A stretch of 64,000 nucleotides of DNA from positions 1-64,000 of the forward strand of contig CAJUMJ010000058.1 of the NCBI GenBank assembly GCA_910587095.1. The letters run 5' to 3'. Under the pieces are notes generated by a model. That model saw only the letters and a list, made by a program, of their open reading frames with translations. It was not told where the DNA came from and searched no databases. The DNA comes from an uncultured Lachnospiraceae bacterium (GTDB lineage Bacteria > Bacillota > Clostridia > Lachnospirales > Lachnospiraceae). Both the position numbers and the translations under genes were made by a program. How positions within the stretch are numbered: the first letter of the stretch is position 1; every line of letters starts with the position of its first letter. Below are positions 27,136 through 35,627 of this stretch, one piece after another.

Positions 27136-30100
27136 CACCAAAATACTTTGGCTCCTATGGTATAGGTGACGGTCTTCTCGCCGCCATAGTTTCCGATCCC
27201 TCTCAAGGTAACCTTCGCCCGGCCTTTTTTCGTATGGTTTATATAGCTCTCCTCCTCTATCTCGTAGTCCACCCCTAAGACGAGCGGCCCCGGCGCACCG
27301 CTTAAAGTCACGGTCAAATCATCCGCCGTCAAAGTGACCGGTCTGCCGTCCTGATAACTCTTCGCCGGCACGGCCACCTTCGCTTTCGCGAAATCGGCTG
27401 TGACAATGCGGTACACCGCATAAATCCGGGGCGGCGTCTGTCCCTCCCCCGCATATGCGCCTATGCCCTGCGCCGTCACGCGGATGGACGTGCCTGCCTG
27501 GGGCATATCCTCCTCCCCGACAATCTCCCCGGCGTTTCTCTTTGCCCGCACGGGTTCTCCGTCGCCAGGAACCAAAACCTCCGTCTCCGTTTCATAAGTG
27601 TATTGCAGGTTTTTATCGTAGTCTTTGCCCGCCGCAAGCGCTGCTCCGTTTGCGTCGCGCAAAACCGCTTTCGTCTTGTAAGCGCCCTTCTTCTCGCGGT
27701 AGACCACATCCTTGAGCGTCATGGTAATCTTGCCCTTATTGTTTGACTGACCGTCAAACTTTCCGTCGGTTACGGTAAAGTTTCCGGTGATGGTTCCCTT
27801 AAAATTCCCTTTTCCCTTTACGGTATAGACAGGCAGTCTTCCCGGTTCCATATCCGACGTCGTCAACGCGTTATTGTTTTTGTAGCTGACCGTATAGTCT
27901 TTGCCCTGCACAAGCTCCAGCCCGCCAAAGGAAACCAGTATCGCAGGTTTGCTCCCGCCCTTCATGTAAGGCGTGGTAATTCCGTTTGGATCAGTCAGCC
28001 CAATCACCGTCCCGGGCGCGTCCTGCGTGTAATAGGCGAGGGTGAAATCCCCGTCTCCTCCGAGTCTGTCCGCACGCAGCTCACAAGGCGTAATCCTGTA
28101 CGTTTTCTTAAGCTGTCCGCTAAATTCGTTAATGCCTTTAAAGACGATTGTCGCTGCGCCGGCCCTGACCGCGCCTCTTTGTGCCGCGCCCGCATAGGAC
28201 ACCACATAATCGCCGGTTATACCGTCTTTACTCTCCTCGAGAACACGGTCGTCAAGCGTCAGGCGATAGCTCCCCGGCGTCTGCCGCATCTTCTGATACT
28301 CTTTTTCGTATTCCGCCCCGAAAACGTCGAGACTTTTATCGATTTCCACGTACTCCTTATCGGTAAGTCCCTCTACTTTCGCTTTCGCGATGGACGTCCC
28401 GACAATCTGATAAGTCACGCTTTTACTTCCGGCATAACCGCTGCCCGGCACCGCCGTGAGGGTGACCGTAGCCTTTCCGATCCCCTGGTCGCCGCTGTAG
28501 GAGACGGTATAGTGCTGTCCCTTGACAAGCGGCTGCCTCTTATAAGTCACCGTCAAAGCATCCGGCCTGATGCCTCCCTCCTGTTTGAGCTGCTCGCTGT
28601 TGTAAGTCAGCTTCGGAATCCTGGCCACGCTGACCTTTCCCATAAGCACGTCCGACGTGATCGTCTCATAGATTGTTATCTTTCCTTTGTATCCGCCCTT
28701 GCCCGTAATCACGATCGGATAAACGCCCGTTTTGCTGTAGGCGCCCGTTCCGGTCTGCGGATAAGTGCACGTGTAGTCCCTGTTTGCCGCCAGCTTCTTT
28801 CCGTTCCGGTACACGGCCGGCGCGCTCTTGATCGTCCGGCCGGTGTACGCCGCCGTGATGTCCTGCGCCTCAATATCGTGGTCCGTCAGAGCCTTTGGAA
28901 GAATATCGAAATACACATTCCTGGTTCCGGTATAATTTCCCTTGCCCTTCACGATGATCGTGGGACGTGCCGCGCCCTCCGCATTGACGTTTTTGTTGTT
29001 TTTGTAGGAGAGCGTGTAGTCCCTTCCCTCCACAAGCGCAAGCACTTCCTCCTGATCCTGGCCGATCAGGCTTCCGTCGGGCGCCACCGTGCCGTCAAAG
29101 ACCTGTACCTTCGGCTTGATGGCGCTTCCCGTGTAGATCTGGTCGCCCACGGGAATCACGTAAAATCCCCCGCCGACTTTCTGATAGTGCGGATAGACAT
29201 GCGTCTCCTGTGCATAGACGGGCGTATTCTCCGAAAACACGCTGCCCTGGCCTTCCGCTTTCGTATACCATCCCCGGAAAATGCTGCCGGCCGGCTTTTC
29301 CGCCTCCGGCAGCCTGCCCGTCGGCGTATCCGCAATACTTTTCCCGTATCCCAAAGACACGCTCTCTAAGACGGCTCCTTGGGCCTTGTGGAAGATCACG
29401 CTGCATTCCTTCACCTCCACGTCCCAGGATGCCGTATAGCCGCCCACCGCAGCCGTAATTCTCGCGCCTCCTGCCGCGCCCGCCGTCACTCGCCCGTTTC
29501 GCACGGCGACGATGCTTTCGTCTGAGCTCGACCAGGCCACCGTCTTATCGGACGTTGTATCCTTCGGCCAGTACTCCGCGTTCAGGCTGACACTCTGCCC
29601 TGCATACAGAACCGTTTTTCCGGCTCCTTCCTCCGCTCCCGGATCGGATAATTCCAGCTTGTAAATCGGCGCGATCACTTTGACTTGACACGTCGCAGTC
29701 ATGCCGCCTGCCTTTGACGCTTTCGCCGTGATCACCGCCTCGCCCGCTCCGACCGCGGTAACCACCGCCTTGGAGGGATCCGAAGGGTCCGCCTTGACCG
29801 TGGCGACTTTTGCGTTGGAACTGCTCCATGCCAAAGTTTTATCGGACGTCGTATCCGCCGGCAAAAAGCTCGCCTGCAAGACCACGTCGGAGATATTCTC
29901 CGCTTTTTGCACCTCGCTTAAGCCCGTAGTATCCGCAATCACCGTGTCCGGTCTTTTTAAGGTAACCGACCCCTTATCCAGGGAAATTCCCTGAAGCGGC
30001 ACGTCGGGCACGTCAGGCTCCTCCCCGCTGTCGCCCGGCATATTTTCAAAGACCGGAATTTTGAATACGAACGCACTGTTTATGGATCCGGCATTCGCGT

Positions 30101-32030
30101 ACATTTTTCTTGTGCTTGAGGACTCGCTTGCCGGCGCCTGGATGTTCTGCATGTACTGGTGCTCGTAAAGACCGTAGGGGCTGTTTTTATAGACATTAAA
30201 TTTTTCCAGGTAAATCGTGTCCTGTCCCTTTAAAGTATAGTTGTTGCCGATGGTCGAAGCGCCGCCCTCCAACGACTTATAGCGGGAATTCCACCCTTTA
30301 TTCTTCGCGTAGGTCAATCCCTTCACAATCTTTTCCGCCGTGGAAGCGCCGTTCACTCCGACATTGAAATAATTATAATACCCCTCGTAACCGGGATAGG
30401 TGCCGGAAATCAGGCCGGAAGTGCCCTGGCCCTGTTCCTGGTATACACGGGAAGCCAGATGAATCGGACTCAGTTTCCTTCCGCTGCCGATCTCATAAAA
30501 AGCTTTCGCGTAGGTGCGCCCGGCCGCGTCGTCGGGGAGTTTCCCTTTCATAAAGGTATTGTTTAAAAAGCTCTGTACCGCCGCCTCCGTGTGGTAGGAG
30601 CCGTTAAAGGTCAATTGCTCAAACTGGAAAATATGTGTTTCCGTCAGGAAATTGCGAGGATCCATGTGATAGGACACCGCCGGCTTTGTGGCATAATTCC
30701 AGCCGCTCTCGCTGGGACATGGCTCCCCCACCCAGCCCTTTGAGGAATTGTTCGATGTCTTCTGGATCAGGCTCTTATCCCCCATCTCTTTGGAGACGGC
30801 GGTTTGAAAGTCAAGTCCCGTCTTCATCGGCACAAAAGTCCAGTTCGGATGCGTGTTCTTCAATTCCCGAAGCGCTGATTGATAGGACCCCGGAAAAGCG
30901 GATATGTCCGAAGAATCCGCCGCGTACAGGGCGGTGGAAAAAGCTCTCGCCCCGTATGTCATACTTCCTTCCTCTTCACAAAGTTCCAGAACCGGACGCA
31001 GATGCTCCTCCTCCCAGGCGATCCAATCCTCATCGGCGTACGCCAGATAATAGCTCTGTACATACCCCGCGCCTTCCGAACCGCCTGACAAATACCGCAC
31101 CCGATACCAGATATCGTCCTCGGTGATTCTGACGCTTTTTATATAAAGCGTATCCCCGATTTCCGCCCTGGCACACTCCCGGCTATCCTCGTCCGCTTCC
31201 TCTCTGACGCCGTAACTTTCCGTACGGTAAAGCAGCGCCATCAGCGCTTTCTCAGACACCAGCGAACCAAACGCCTCCTCAGCCTCCTTCACCGCCTCCT
31301 GCCATCCGGTATCCAGGGAATTTTCGGAGATGGTTTCCACCGTATTTTCCGAGACGGTTTCCAGGGAGTTTTCGGAAACCTGCTCCGGTTCCTCCCCGAC
31401 AGGCGTATTTGTATCGCCGTCGGCAGGCACATCCGCATCGCCGTCGGCAGGCGGAATCTGCTCTGTTTCCCCTTCCACGGGGATATCCGTATCACCGTCC
31501 GCAGGCGTATCCGCGCCGCCATCGTCCGGCGTGTCCGTATCGCCTTTAACAGGGGCGTCCGAATCATCATCCGCAGGCGTATCCGTATCTAAACCCGAAT
31601 CGCCGGAGACATCCGTGCCGCCGACCGTATCGTCTCCCGCACTGCCGGGGTTATCCGTATCGCCTCCTCCTGACGGATCCTTATCTCCGTCCGCGGTTGT
31701 ACCCGTACTCTCGTCCCCCGCTTGGGGCGTATCCGCCGTCCAGCCCGCATCCTCTTCTTTGCCCGGATTTGCTTCCTCTTGTCCGCTCTCTTCTCCCGCG
31801 TCGTCATCCCCTTCCTTCGACGCAGACGCCCCGGACTCCTCGGCATTCCCGTTTTCCCCGACATCCTCTGCGCCCGCAGCAGACGACTTCGAGGTACCTT
31901 CAAAAACCGGCGCCTCCTCCGCGGCCCATGTCGTGAGCGGCGCGCTCTCCAAAGCCAGCGCCACGCACAAAAGCACCGCCAGTACTCCTCTATATCCTGC
32001 CCTTGCTCTTTTATTTTTCAGCATAAACAT
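27132..32030 (-). CDS. Secreted multidomain glucosaminidase surface protein
   Basis: A 1632-residue secreted protein. Order: signal peptide (1 to about 37); Asp/Thr-rich stalk (about 40-215); 'VSENSLETVSENTVET'-type octad repeats (about 217-242); an SH3-like region ('DTLYIKSVRITEDDIWYRV'); a peptidoglycan N-acetylglucosaminidase domain (about 385-640) with 'HLASRVYQEQG' holding the candidate catalytic Glu; Ig-like Big_2 domains ('AWSSSNAKVATVKAD'); an InlB-B/flg_new-type repeat ('FRGWYTKAEGQGSVF'); then a long series of MBG-like beta repeats ('GKGNYTGT', 'YTVSYKNN'). It ends VFWW with no known anchor. GAGGAGAGG precedes the ATG at 32030; ATG 32024 is also possible. Cell-wall remodelling is likely. 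Confidence 0.85.
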   Translation of the reverse strand: MFMLKNKRARAGYRGVLAVLLCVALALESAPLTTWAAEEAPVFEGTSKSSAAGAEDVGENGNAEESGASASKEGDDDAGEESGQEEANPGKEEDAGWTADTPQAGDESTGTTADGDKDPSGGGDTDNPGSAGDDTVGGTDVSGDSGLDTDTPADDDSDAPVKGDTDTPDDGGADTPADGDTDIPVEGETEQIPPADGDADVPADGDTNTPVGEEPEQVSENSLETVSENTVETISENSLDTGWQEAVKEAEEAFGSLVSEKALMALLYRTESYGVREEADEDSRECARAEIGDTLYIKSVRITEDDIWYRVRYLSGGSEGAGYVQSYYLAYADEDWIAWEEEHLRPVLELCEEEGSMTYGARAFSTALYAADSSDISAFPGSYQSALRELKNTHPNWTFVPMKTGLDFQTAVSKEMGDKSLIQKTSNNSSKGWVGEPCPSESGWNYATKPAVSYHMDPRNFLTETHIFQFEQLTFNGSYHTEAAVQSFLNNTFMKGKLPDDAAGRTYAKAFYEIGSGRKLSPIHLASRVYQEQGQGTSGLISGTYPGYEGYYNYFNVGVNGASTAEKIVKGLTYAKNKGWNSRYKSLEGGASTIGNNYTLKGQDTIYLEKFNVYKNSPYGLYEHQYMQNIQAPASESSSTRKMYANAGSINSAFVFKIPVFENMPGDSGEEPDVPDVPLQGISLDKGSVTLKRPDTVIADTTGLSEVQKAENISDVVLQASFLPADTTSDKTLAWSSSNAKVATVKADPSDPSKAVVTAVGAGEAVITAKASKAGGMTATCQVKVIAPIYKLELSDPGAEEGAGKTVLYAGQSVSLNAEYWPKDTTSDKTVAWSSSDESIVAVRNGRVTAGAAGGARITAAVGGYTASWDVEVKECSVIFHKAQGAVLESVSLGYGKSIADTPTGRLPEAEKPAGSIFRGWYTKAEGQGSVFSENTPVYAQETHVYPHYQKVGGGFYVIPVGDQIYTGSAIKPKVQVFDGTVAPDGSLIGQDQEEVLALVEGRDYTLSYKNNKNVNAEGAARPTIIVKGKGNYTGTRNVYFDILPKALTDHDIEAQDITAAYTGRTIKSAPAVYRNGKKLAANRDYTCTYPQTGTGAYSKTGVYPIVITGKGGYKGKITIYETITSDVLMGKVSVARIPKLTYNSEQLKQEGGIRPDALTVTYKRQPLVKGQHYTVSYSGDQGIGKATVTLTAVPGSGYAGSKSVTYQIVGTSIAKAKVEGLTDKEYVEIDKSLDVFGAEYEKEYQKMRQTPGSYRLTLDDRVLEESKDGITGDYVVSYAGAAQRGAVRAGAATIVFKGINEFSGQLKKTYRITPCELRADRLGGDGDFTLAYYTQDAPGTVIGLTDPNGITTPYMKGGSKPAILVSFGGLELVQGKDYTVSYKNNNALTTSDMEPGRLPVYTVKGKGNFKGTITGNFTVTDGKFDGQSNNKGKITMTLKDVVYREKKGAYKTKAVLRDANGAALAAGKDYDKNLQYTYETETEVLVPGDGEPVRAKRNAGEIVGEEDMPQAGTSIRVTAQGIGAYAGEGQTPPRIYAVYRIVTADFAKAKVAVPAKSYQDGRPVTLTADDLTVTLSGAPGPLVLGVDYEIEEESYINHTKKGRAKVTLRGIGNYGGEKTVTYTIGAKVFWW

Positions 32031-32084
32031 CCTCTCCTCTAATATGTACTCCCGGAATCAAGTACATTAATAATGGTTGCAATG

Positions 32085-32094
32085 TTATGTCGAC
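32085..32094. promoter_or_regulatory. Single TTATGTCGAC site upstream of the glucosaminidase gene
   Basis: An exact match to the motif arrayed at 27080-27135, located 55 bp upstream of the ATG at 32030 in the only intergenic space available for that gene's promoter. Candidate promoter pieces around it are weak (TTGGTC and TATTAA on the minus strand with a 19-bp gap). Confidence 0.35.
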
Positions 32095-32116
32095 CAATCC
32101 GTCCATTATCATAACA

Positions 32117-32157
32117 TAAAAAAGAGAATTGACACAAGTAAATACTTGTCAATTCTC
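32117..32157 (-). terminator. Rho-independent terminator overlapping the stop of the GT-C-like gene
   Basis: On the minus strand the end of the 32149-34086 gene forms GAGAATTGA-CAAGTA / TACTTG-TCAATTCTC (32124-32157, one bulge), followed by TTTTTT (32117-32123). The stop codon at 32149-32151 is inside the stem. It closes the minus-strand operon that descends from 41473. Confidence 0.85.
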
Positions 32158-34086
32158 CAATAGATACTGCTTCTCGCCATATTCCGTTATTTTATTATAT
32201 GTTCTCGCTCCGATCTGCACCGGCTCCTCGGGCAGACTTCCAAACCATATAATACAATCCGGTACAAAATCCGGATCCGCATAAACGGCTGTCTCATTCT
32301 TCACTTGCATGTGCTCCAGTCGGCAGCCATCCAGAACAGCCCAAAACGGATATTCAAAGTCATCCGCTTTCAGCAACCGAAGCCCTACCTCGTCGTATTC
32401 CTGGGCCTTGATCGCATCCGTCAGCGGAAAATAGACTGCCATCTCGTCCCATCTCGCCGACAGGTAGCCGTAAGGTCTGACGCGCGCGTGATCCCGCCAG
32501 TACAGGAAAGAATGAAGCGACAGACTGTACGCCTGCAAAACGCAGATCACGCTCAAAAATCCCACAATACACAGGCGAAACACCTTTCTCCGCTCTCCCT
32601 TTGACGCCGACTGTATTCCTGCGGCAATCATCGGGCAAAGCAGCGCCAGATAGGAAATCATGTATCTGCTCACGAAGGGCTCCCAGCGAAGCACCGTACA
32701 AAACAGCAGGAAAGAAAAGGTTGCGGCCATAAAGTATCCCCTGCACCGCTTTTCCCATTTTGTCCGTCCAAACCGCAGAAGGAACCAAATGACACAGAAG
32801 AGAAAAAGCCAGAGCACCGTCGGGTTGACTGCCGTGTCACATCCATAATTTCCGGGCTCATGAAGCGTATATGGCCTCCCCGCCTCCGAGATGGACACCG
32901 CGTCAAGCTCTACCCCCAACAAGTCCGCCGCCTTTGCCGCAATCTGCAAAAACAGAACTTCCCCGTTTTTCACAAAAGCGGTAGGCATATTGAAAGAGAG
33001 ATTTTTTAACATATTCACAAACAGGTACGCCGGGTGCAGCGTTCCAACCAACTGCGCCGCTCCCGCGGTTGGACTCGCGTAAGCGCCGAACGTCTTAAAA
33101 TTCCGCAGGATTTCCGGGACAAGCGGAAGCGCGACACAAGGCAGCGCACTGAAAAAAATACCCGCCAAATCACGAAACTTGTCCTTTCTCCCAATGCAGA
33201 CGAGAAGAAGCCACAGCGCAAAAACAACCATCCCCACACAGACGGAAGGTTTCGCGAGATACCCCCAGGCTACGCAAAGGCCCATAGAGCCGACCCGCCA
33301 TACCGTCGTCCGTTCAAACCGCATGGCCTTCTCCGAATCCACATAATCCAACAGCCTGTATACAAAAAACAGAAGCCATATCGCGGCAAAATTGTCAACC
33401 TGCGTAGTCAGCGCCTCCACAAAAGCAATCGGCATGGTCATATACAGAAGTACCGCCAAAAAGCAAAAACGCCTGTCGCAGGAAAGCTTTTTTGCTATAG
33501 CCCCCACCAAAACCGCGTTGGTAAGATAGGACATTCCCTGCAGGAGATTGAAAAACCAGTCGTGCCCCCTGCTCAAAACATAGACATGCAAATTCACAAA
33601 CTCCGCCAGCACCGGGCTCGACACCTGCCTGACGCAGTTCGTCGCGTAGTGCTCAACCGAGCGGTTCTGCGCCCAGTACGCAATCCGGGGCAGATGGTAA
33701 GTCATGGAATCCCAATTGTAAGGAGTCATGATAAGCGACAAGCCAAGAGCCACCACTCCGATCAAAACAAGGATCCCGTAATATGGCGCTTTTCCGAAAT
33801 CAAGACAGGCAAGGCAGGATTTCCAGATTTCCCCAAGCCCCAAATCCGACCTCCTCCACTGCACAGCCAGGAAAAACAGAAGAAGAATGTCAAACGCACC
33901 CCAGGCCGCAAACAGAAAGCGGAAGCGCATGGCGTGACCCACCGATAAAAGCTCCGTCATGCTAAAAAGAAACAGCATCCACAAAGAACACGCCTCCATG
34001 TAGGAGCCAAGGCCCGTATCTTCTATTCCCTTTCTCTTTTTGTAAATATGGATATTGGCAAACAGCGCCGCCACCGCTAACAGCAT
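32149..34086 (-). CDS. GT39-like polytopic glycosyltransferase
   Basis: A 645-residue membrane protein with about twelve helices. After four helices comes 'PYNWDSMTYHLPRIAYWAQNRSVEHYAT' (within about 118-148). The Asp in 'WDS' and the following His/Arg pattern match the first outer loop of GT39-like bacterial GT-C enzymes, which take sugars from polyprenyl phosphate. 'TTQVDNFAAIWLLFFVYRL' is a further family-type segment. It ends in the terminator at 32117-32157 and is the last gene of the operon containing the VTC and DUF4956 genes. Function as glycosyltransferase is probable; substrate unknown. Confidence 0.7.
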   Translation of the reverse strand: MLLAVAALFANIHIYKKRKGIEDTGLGSYMEACSLWMLFLFSMTELLSVGHAMRFRFLFAAWGAFDILLLFFLAVQWRRSDLGLGEIWKSCLACLDFGKAPYYGILVLIGVVALGLSLIMTPYNWDSMTYHLPRIAYWAQNRSVEHYATNCVRQVSSPVLAEFVNLHVYVLSRGHDWFFNLLQGMSYLTNAVLVGAIAKKLSCDRRFCFLAVLLYMTMPIAFVEALTTQVDNFAAIWLLFFVYRLLDYVDSEKAMRFERTTVWRVGSMGLCVAWGYLAKPSVCVGMVVFALWLLLVCIGRKDKFRDLAGIFFSALPCVALPLVPEILRNFKTFGAYASPTAGAAQLVGTLHPAYLFVNMLKNLSFNMPTAFVKNGEVLFLQIAAKAADLLGVELDAVSISEAGRPYTLHEPGNYGCDTAVNPTVLWLFLFCVIWFLLRFGRTKWEKRCRGYFMAATFSFLLFCTVLRWEPFVSRYMISYLALLCPMIAAGIQSASKGERRKVFRLCIVGFLSVICVLQAYSLSLHSFLYWRDHARVRPYGYLSARWDEMAVYFPLTDAIKAQEYDEVGLRLLKADDFEYPFWAVLDGCRLEHMQVKNETAVYADPDFVPDCIIWFGSLPEEPVQIGARTYNKITEYGEKQYLLEN

Positions 34087-34113
34087 ACCTGATTCCTTTC
34101 TCTATATAACCGC

Positions 34114-34794
34114 CTACACCCTGCACTCTCCGTCATGGGAAATGCAGTTGATCTGCGTCATACATCTGATTTTGGAGAAACCCTCCAGAAGCTCCTCCTT
34201 CTTCGCCGTCCGAATCTCAATGATCAGTTCCGTCTCTCCGTTTTTGATAATTCTGGATTTTTCCTTGTGGTATTTACAATTCTTCTTTAAAAGCGACTCC
34301 ACCTCGCCGTAGTCGATCTCCGAAGCAAGCGCGCGAAGCACCAGCAAGTCAGGCGCCTTTGCGTTCGGCACAAGATCCAGCACCAGCAACAGCACCGTCA
34401 TCACAATGCACAGAACGAATGAGAGAATATACAGCCCCACTCCCACAATAATACCCGCGCTGACAGACCAGAACAGATACAGAAGATCCAGCGGATTTTT
34501 CACCGCGTTGCGGAAGCGGACAATAGAGAGCGCCCCTACCATACCGAGCGAAACCAGGAGATTGGACTGCATCGCAATCATAATCGCCGCCACGATAACC
34601 GGCATACCCGCGATCGTCATATTCAAATCCCTGGAATAAAAAGCGGATTTAGAGGACAGCTTGTACACCGTAAAAATGTAAACGCCTACCAGCGCAGCGA
34701 TGGCGATCAGCAGCAAAATACTTTTTACAGAAAGGTTTGTACCCCCGCCCAGGCTCTCATATACGCTGTTTTTGATGACATCCTTTATTGACAT
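34114..34794 (-). CDS. DUF4956 membrane protein
   Basis: About 226 residues. Four membrane helices in the N-terminal two thirds enclose the family core 'GMVGALSIVRFRNAVKNP' and 'LFWSVSAGI'. A soluble C-terminal domain with 'ELIIEIRTAKKEELL' follows. The start at 34794 is set by GGAGG five bases before the ATG; the longer frame from 34860 has none. DUF4956 genes are often found beside VTC-type polyphosphate polymerase genes, exactly as here (34908-35588). A role in polyphosphate or phosphopolymer handling at the membrane is inferred from that pairing only. Confidence 0.85.
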   Translation of the reverse strand: MSIKDVIKNSVYESLGGGTNLSVKSILLLIAIAALVGVYIFTVYKLSSKSAFYSRDLNMTIAGMPVIVAAIMIAMQSNLLVSLGMVGALSIVRFRNAVKNPLDLLYLFWSVSAGIIVGVGLYILSFVLCIVMTVLLLVLDLVPNAKAPDLLVLRALASEIDYGEVESLLKKNCKYHKEKSRIIKNGETELIIEIRTAKKEELLEGFSKIRCMTQINCISHDGECRV

Positions 34795-34907
34795 GTTTTC
34801 CTCCATTTCTGCGCATTTTTTTGCGCATAACCGAGTTTGTGTCAAGCAATGCGCAGACACAAATCCCGCGCTCCTTTATGTATTTTTCTTCTGACCAGCG
34901 GTATTTC

Positions 34908-35588
34908 TCACCGTAGCTCTATTCCCTCCCGGCACAACTGATATTTTGAAAACGCCGACTGCTGCATTCTGCCAGTTTCCAAAAGCTGCAGGAGAAAATC
35001 CGGGATAAATTCATCATACTTCACTTCCAGCACTTTATCATACTCGCGCAAAAATTCATAACAGATATTTTTTTGGCCGAACAGCTCCACCTGACCGCTT
35101 GCGCGCACATTGCGGTCAAAAGTGATACGCACATTGCCCGGCTCATACACATACGCCTTTCGCTCATAGGCCACAATCACCCTCGGCCGAAGTCCCTGCG
35201 TTTTCACCGCCAGATTAAAAAGCGTCGCAGGATCCTCCATCGATGCATCGTCCTCAATACATTCTCCCCGCATCAGGCGCTCCATCTGCTCCTCCGAAAT
35301 ACGTTTCGACCATTTCATAATACGGCTGTCGCGCTTTGTTTTCACTTCCAGCTTAATGACGTCCAGCGAATCGTTATAGATTCTGATCCGGTACTTATTC
35401 CGTCTGTTCACGCCGTCCACCGTATCCTGCAGGCACGAGTCCGCAAGATCGTCAAAATAAAGACTGGTGATGCGGTAGCCCTCCGGGCCTCCCTCGTTGT
35501 CGTCGGGACGAAGCGCCGTCTCCAGTCTCCTCTGCAGCAGGGTAAGCTGCTGATCTGTACAGTTGTATTTGTCCTCTACGCGATACAT
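34908..35588 (-). CDS. VTC-domain protein (polyphosphate polymerase-like)
   Basis: A 226-residue soluble protein made of one VTC tunnel domain, the fold that makes polyphosphate from ATP in yeast Vtc4. Conserved strands are visible: 'YRVEDKYNC' (2-10), 'YRITSLYFDD' , 'NRRNKYRIRIYN', 'IKLEVKTKRDSRIMKWSKRI' and near the end 'VLEVKYDEFIPDF', with the alternating Lys/Arg and Glu residues that line the tunnel. Length matches single-domain bacterial members. It sits between a GT-C-like membrane gene and the DUF4956 gene on the same strand. Whether it makes polyphosphate or acts on another phosphorylated polymer here is open. Confidence 0.85.
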   Translation of the reverse strand: MYRVEDKYNCTDQQLTLLQRRLETALRPDDNEGGPEGYRITSLYFDDLADSCLQDTVDGVNRRNKYRIRIYNDSLDVIKLEVKTKRDSRIMKWSKRISEEQMERLMRGECIEDDASMEDPATLFNLAVKTQGLRPRVIVAYERKAYVYEPGNVRITFDRNVRASGQVELFGQKNICYEFLREYDKVLEVKYDEFIPDFLLQLLETGRMQQSAFSKYQLCREGIELR

Positions 35589-35627
35589 GTTTTATTCAAC
35601 CTGCCCTCCTACATGGAATCCGCCGAA

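Noticed and set aside
28179..29369. Long plus-strand open frame opposite the glucosaminidase protein
   Set aside because: It is the complement of repetitive beta-domain coding sequence; composition (His/Arg-rich) is typical of shadows.
33034..33948. Plus-strand open frame opposite the GT39-like gene
   Set aside because: Rich in Lys/Arg/His/Pro and without a start signal; complement of hydrophobic codons.
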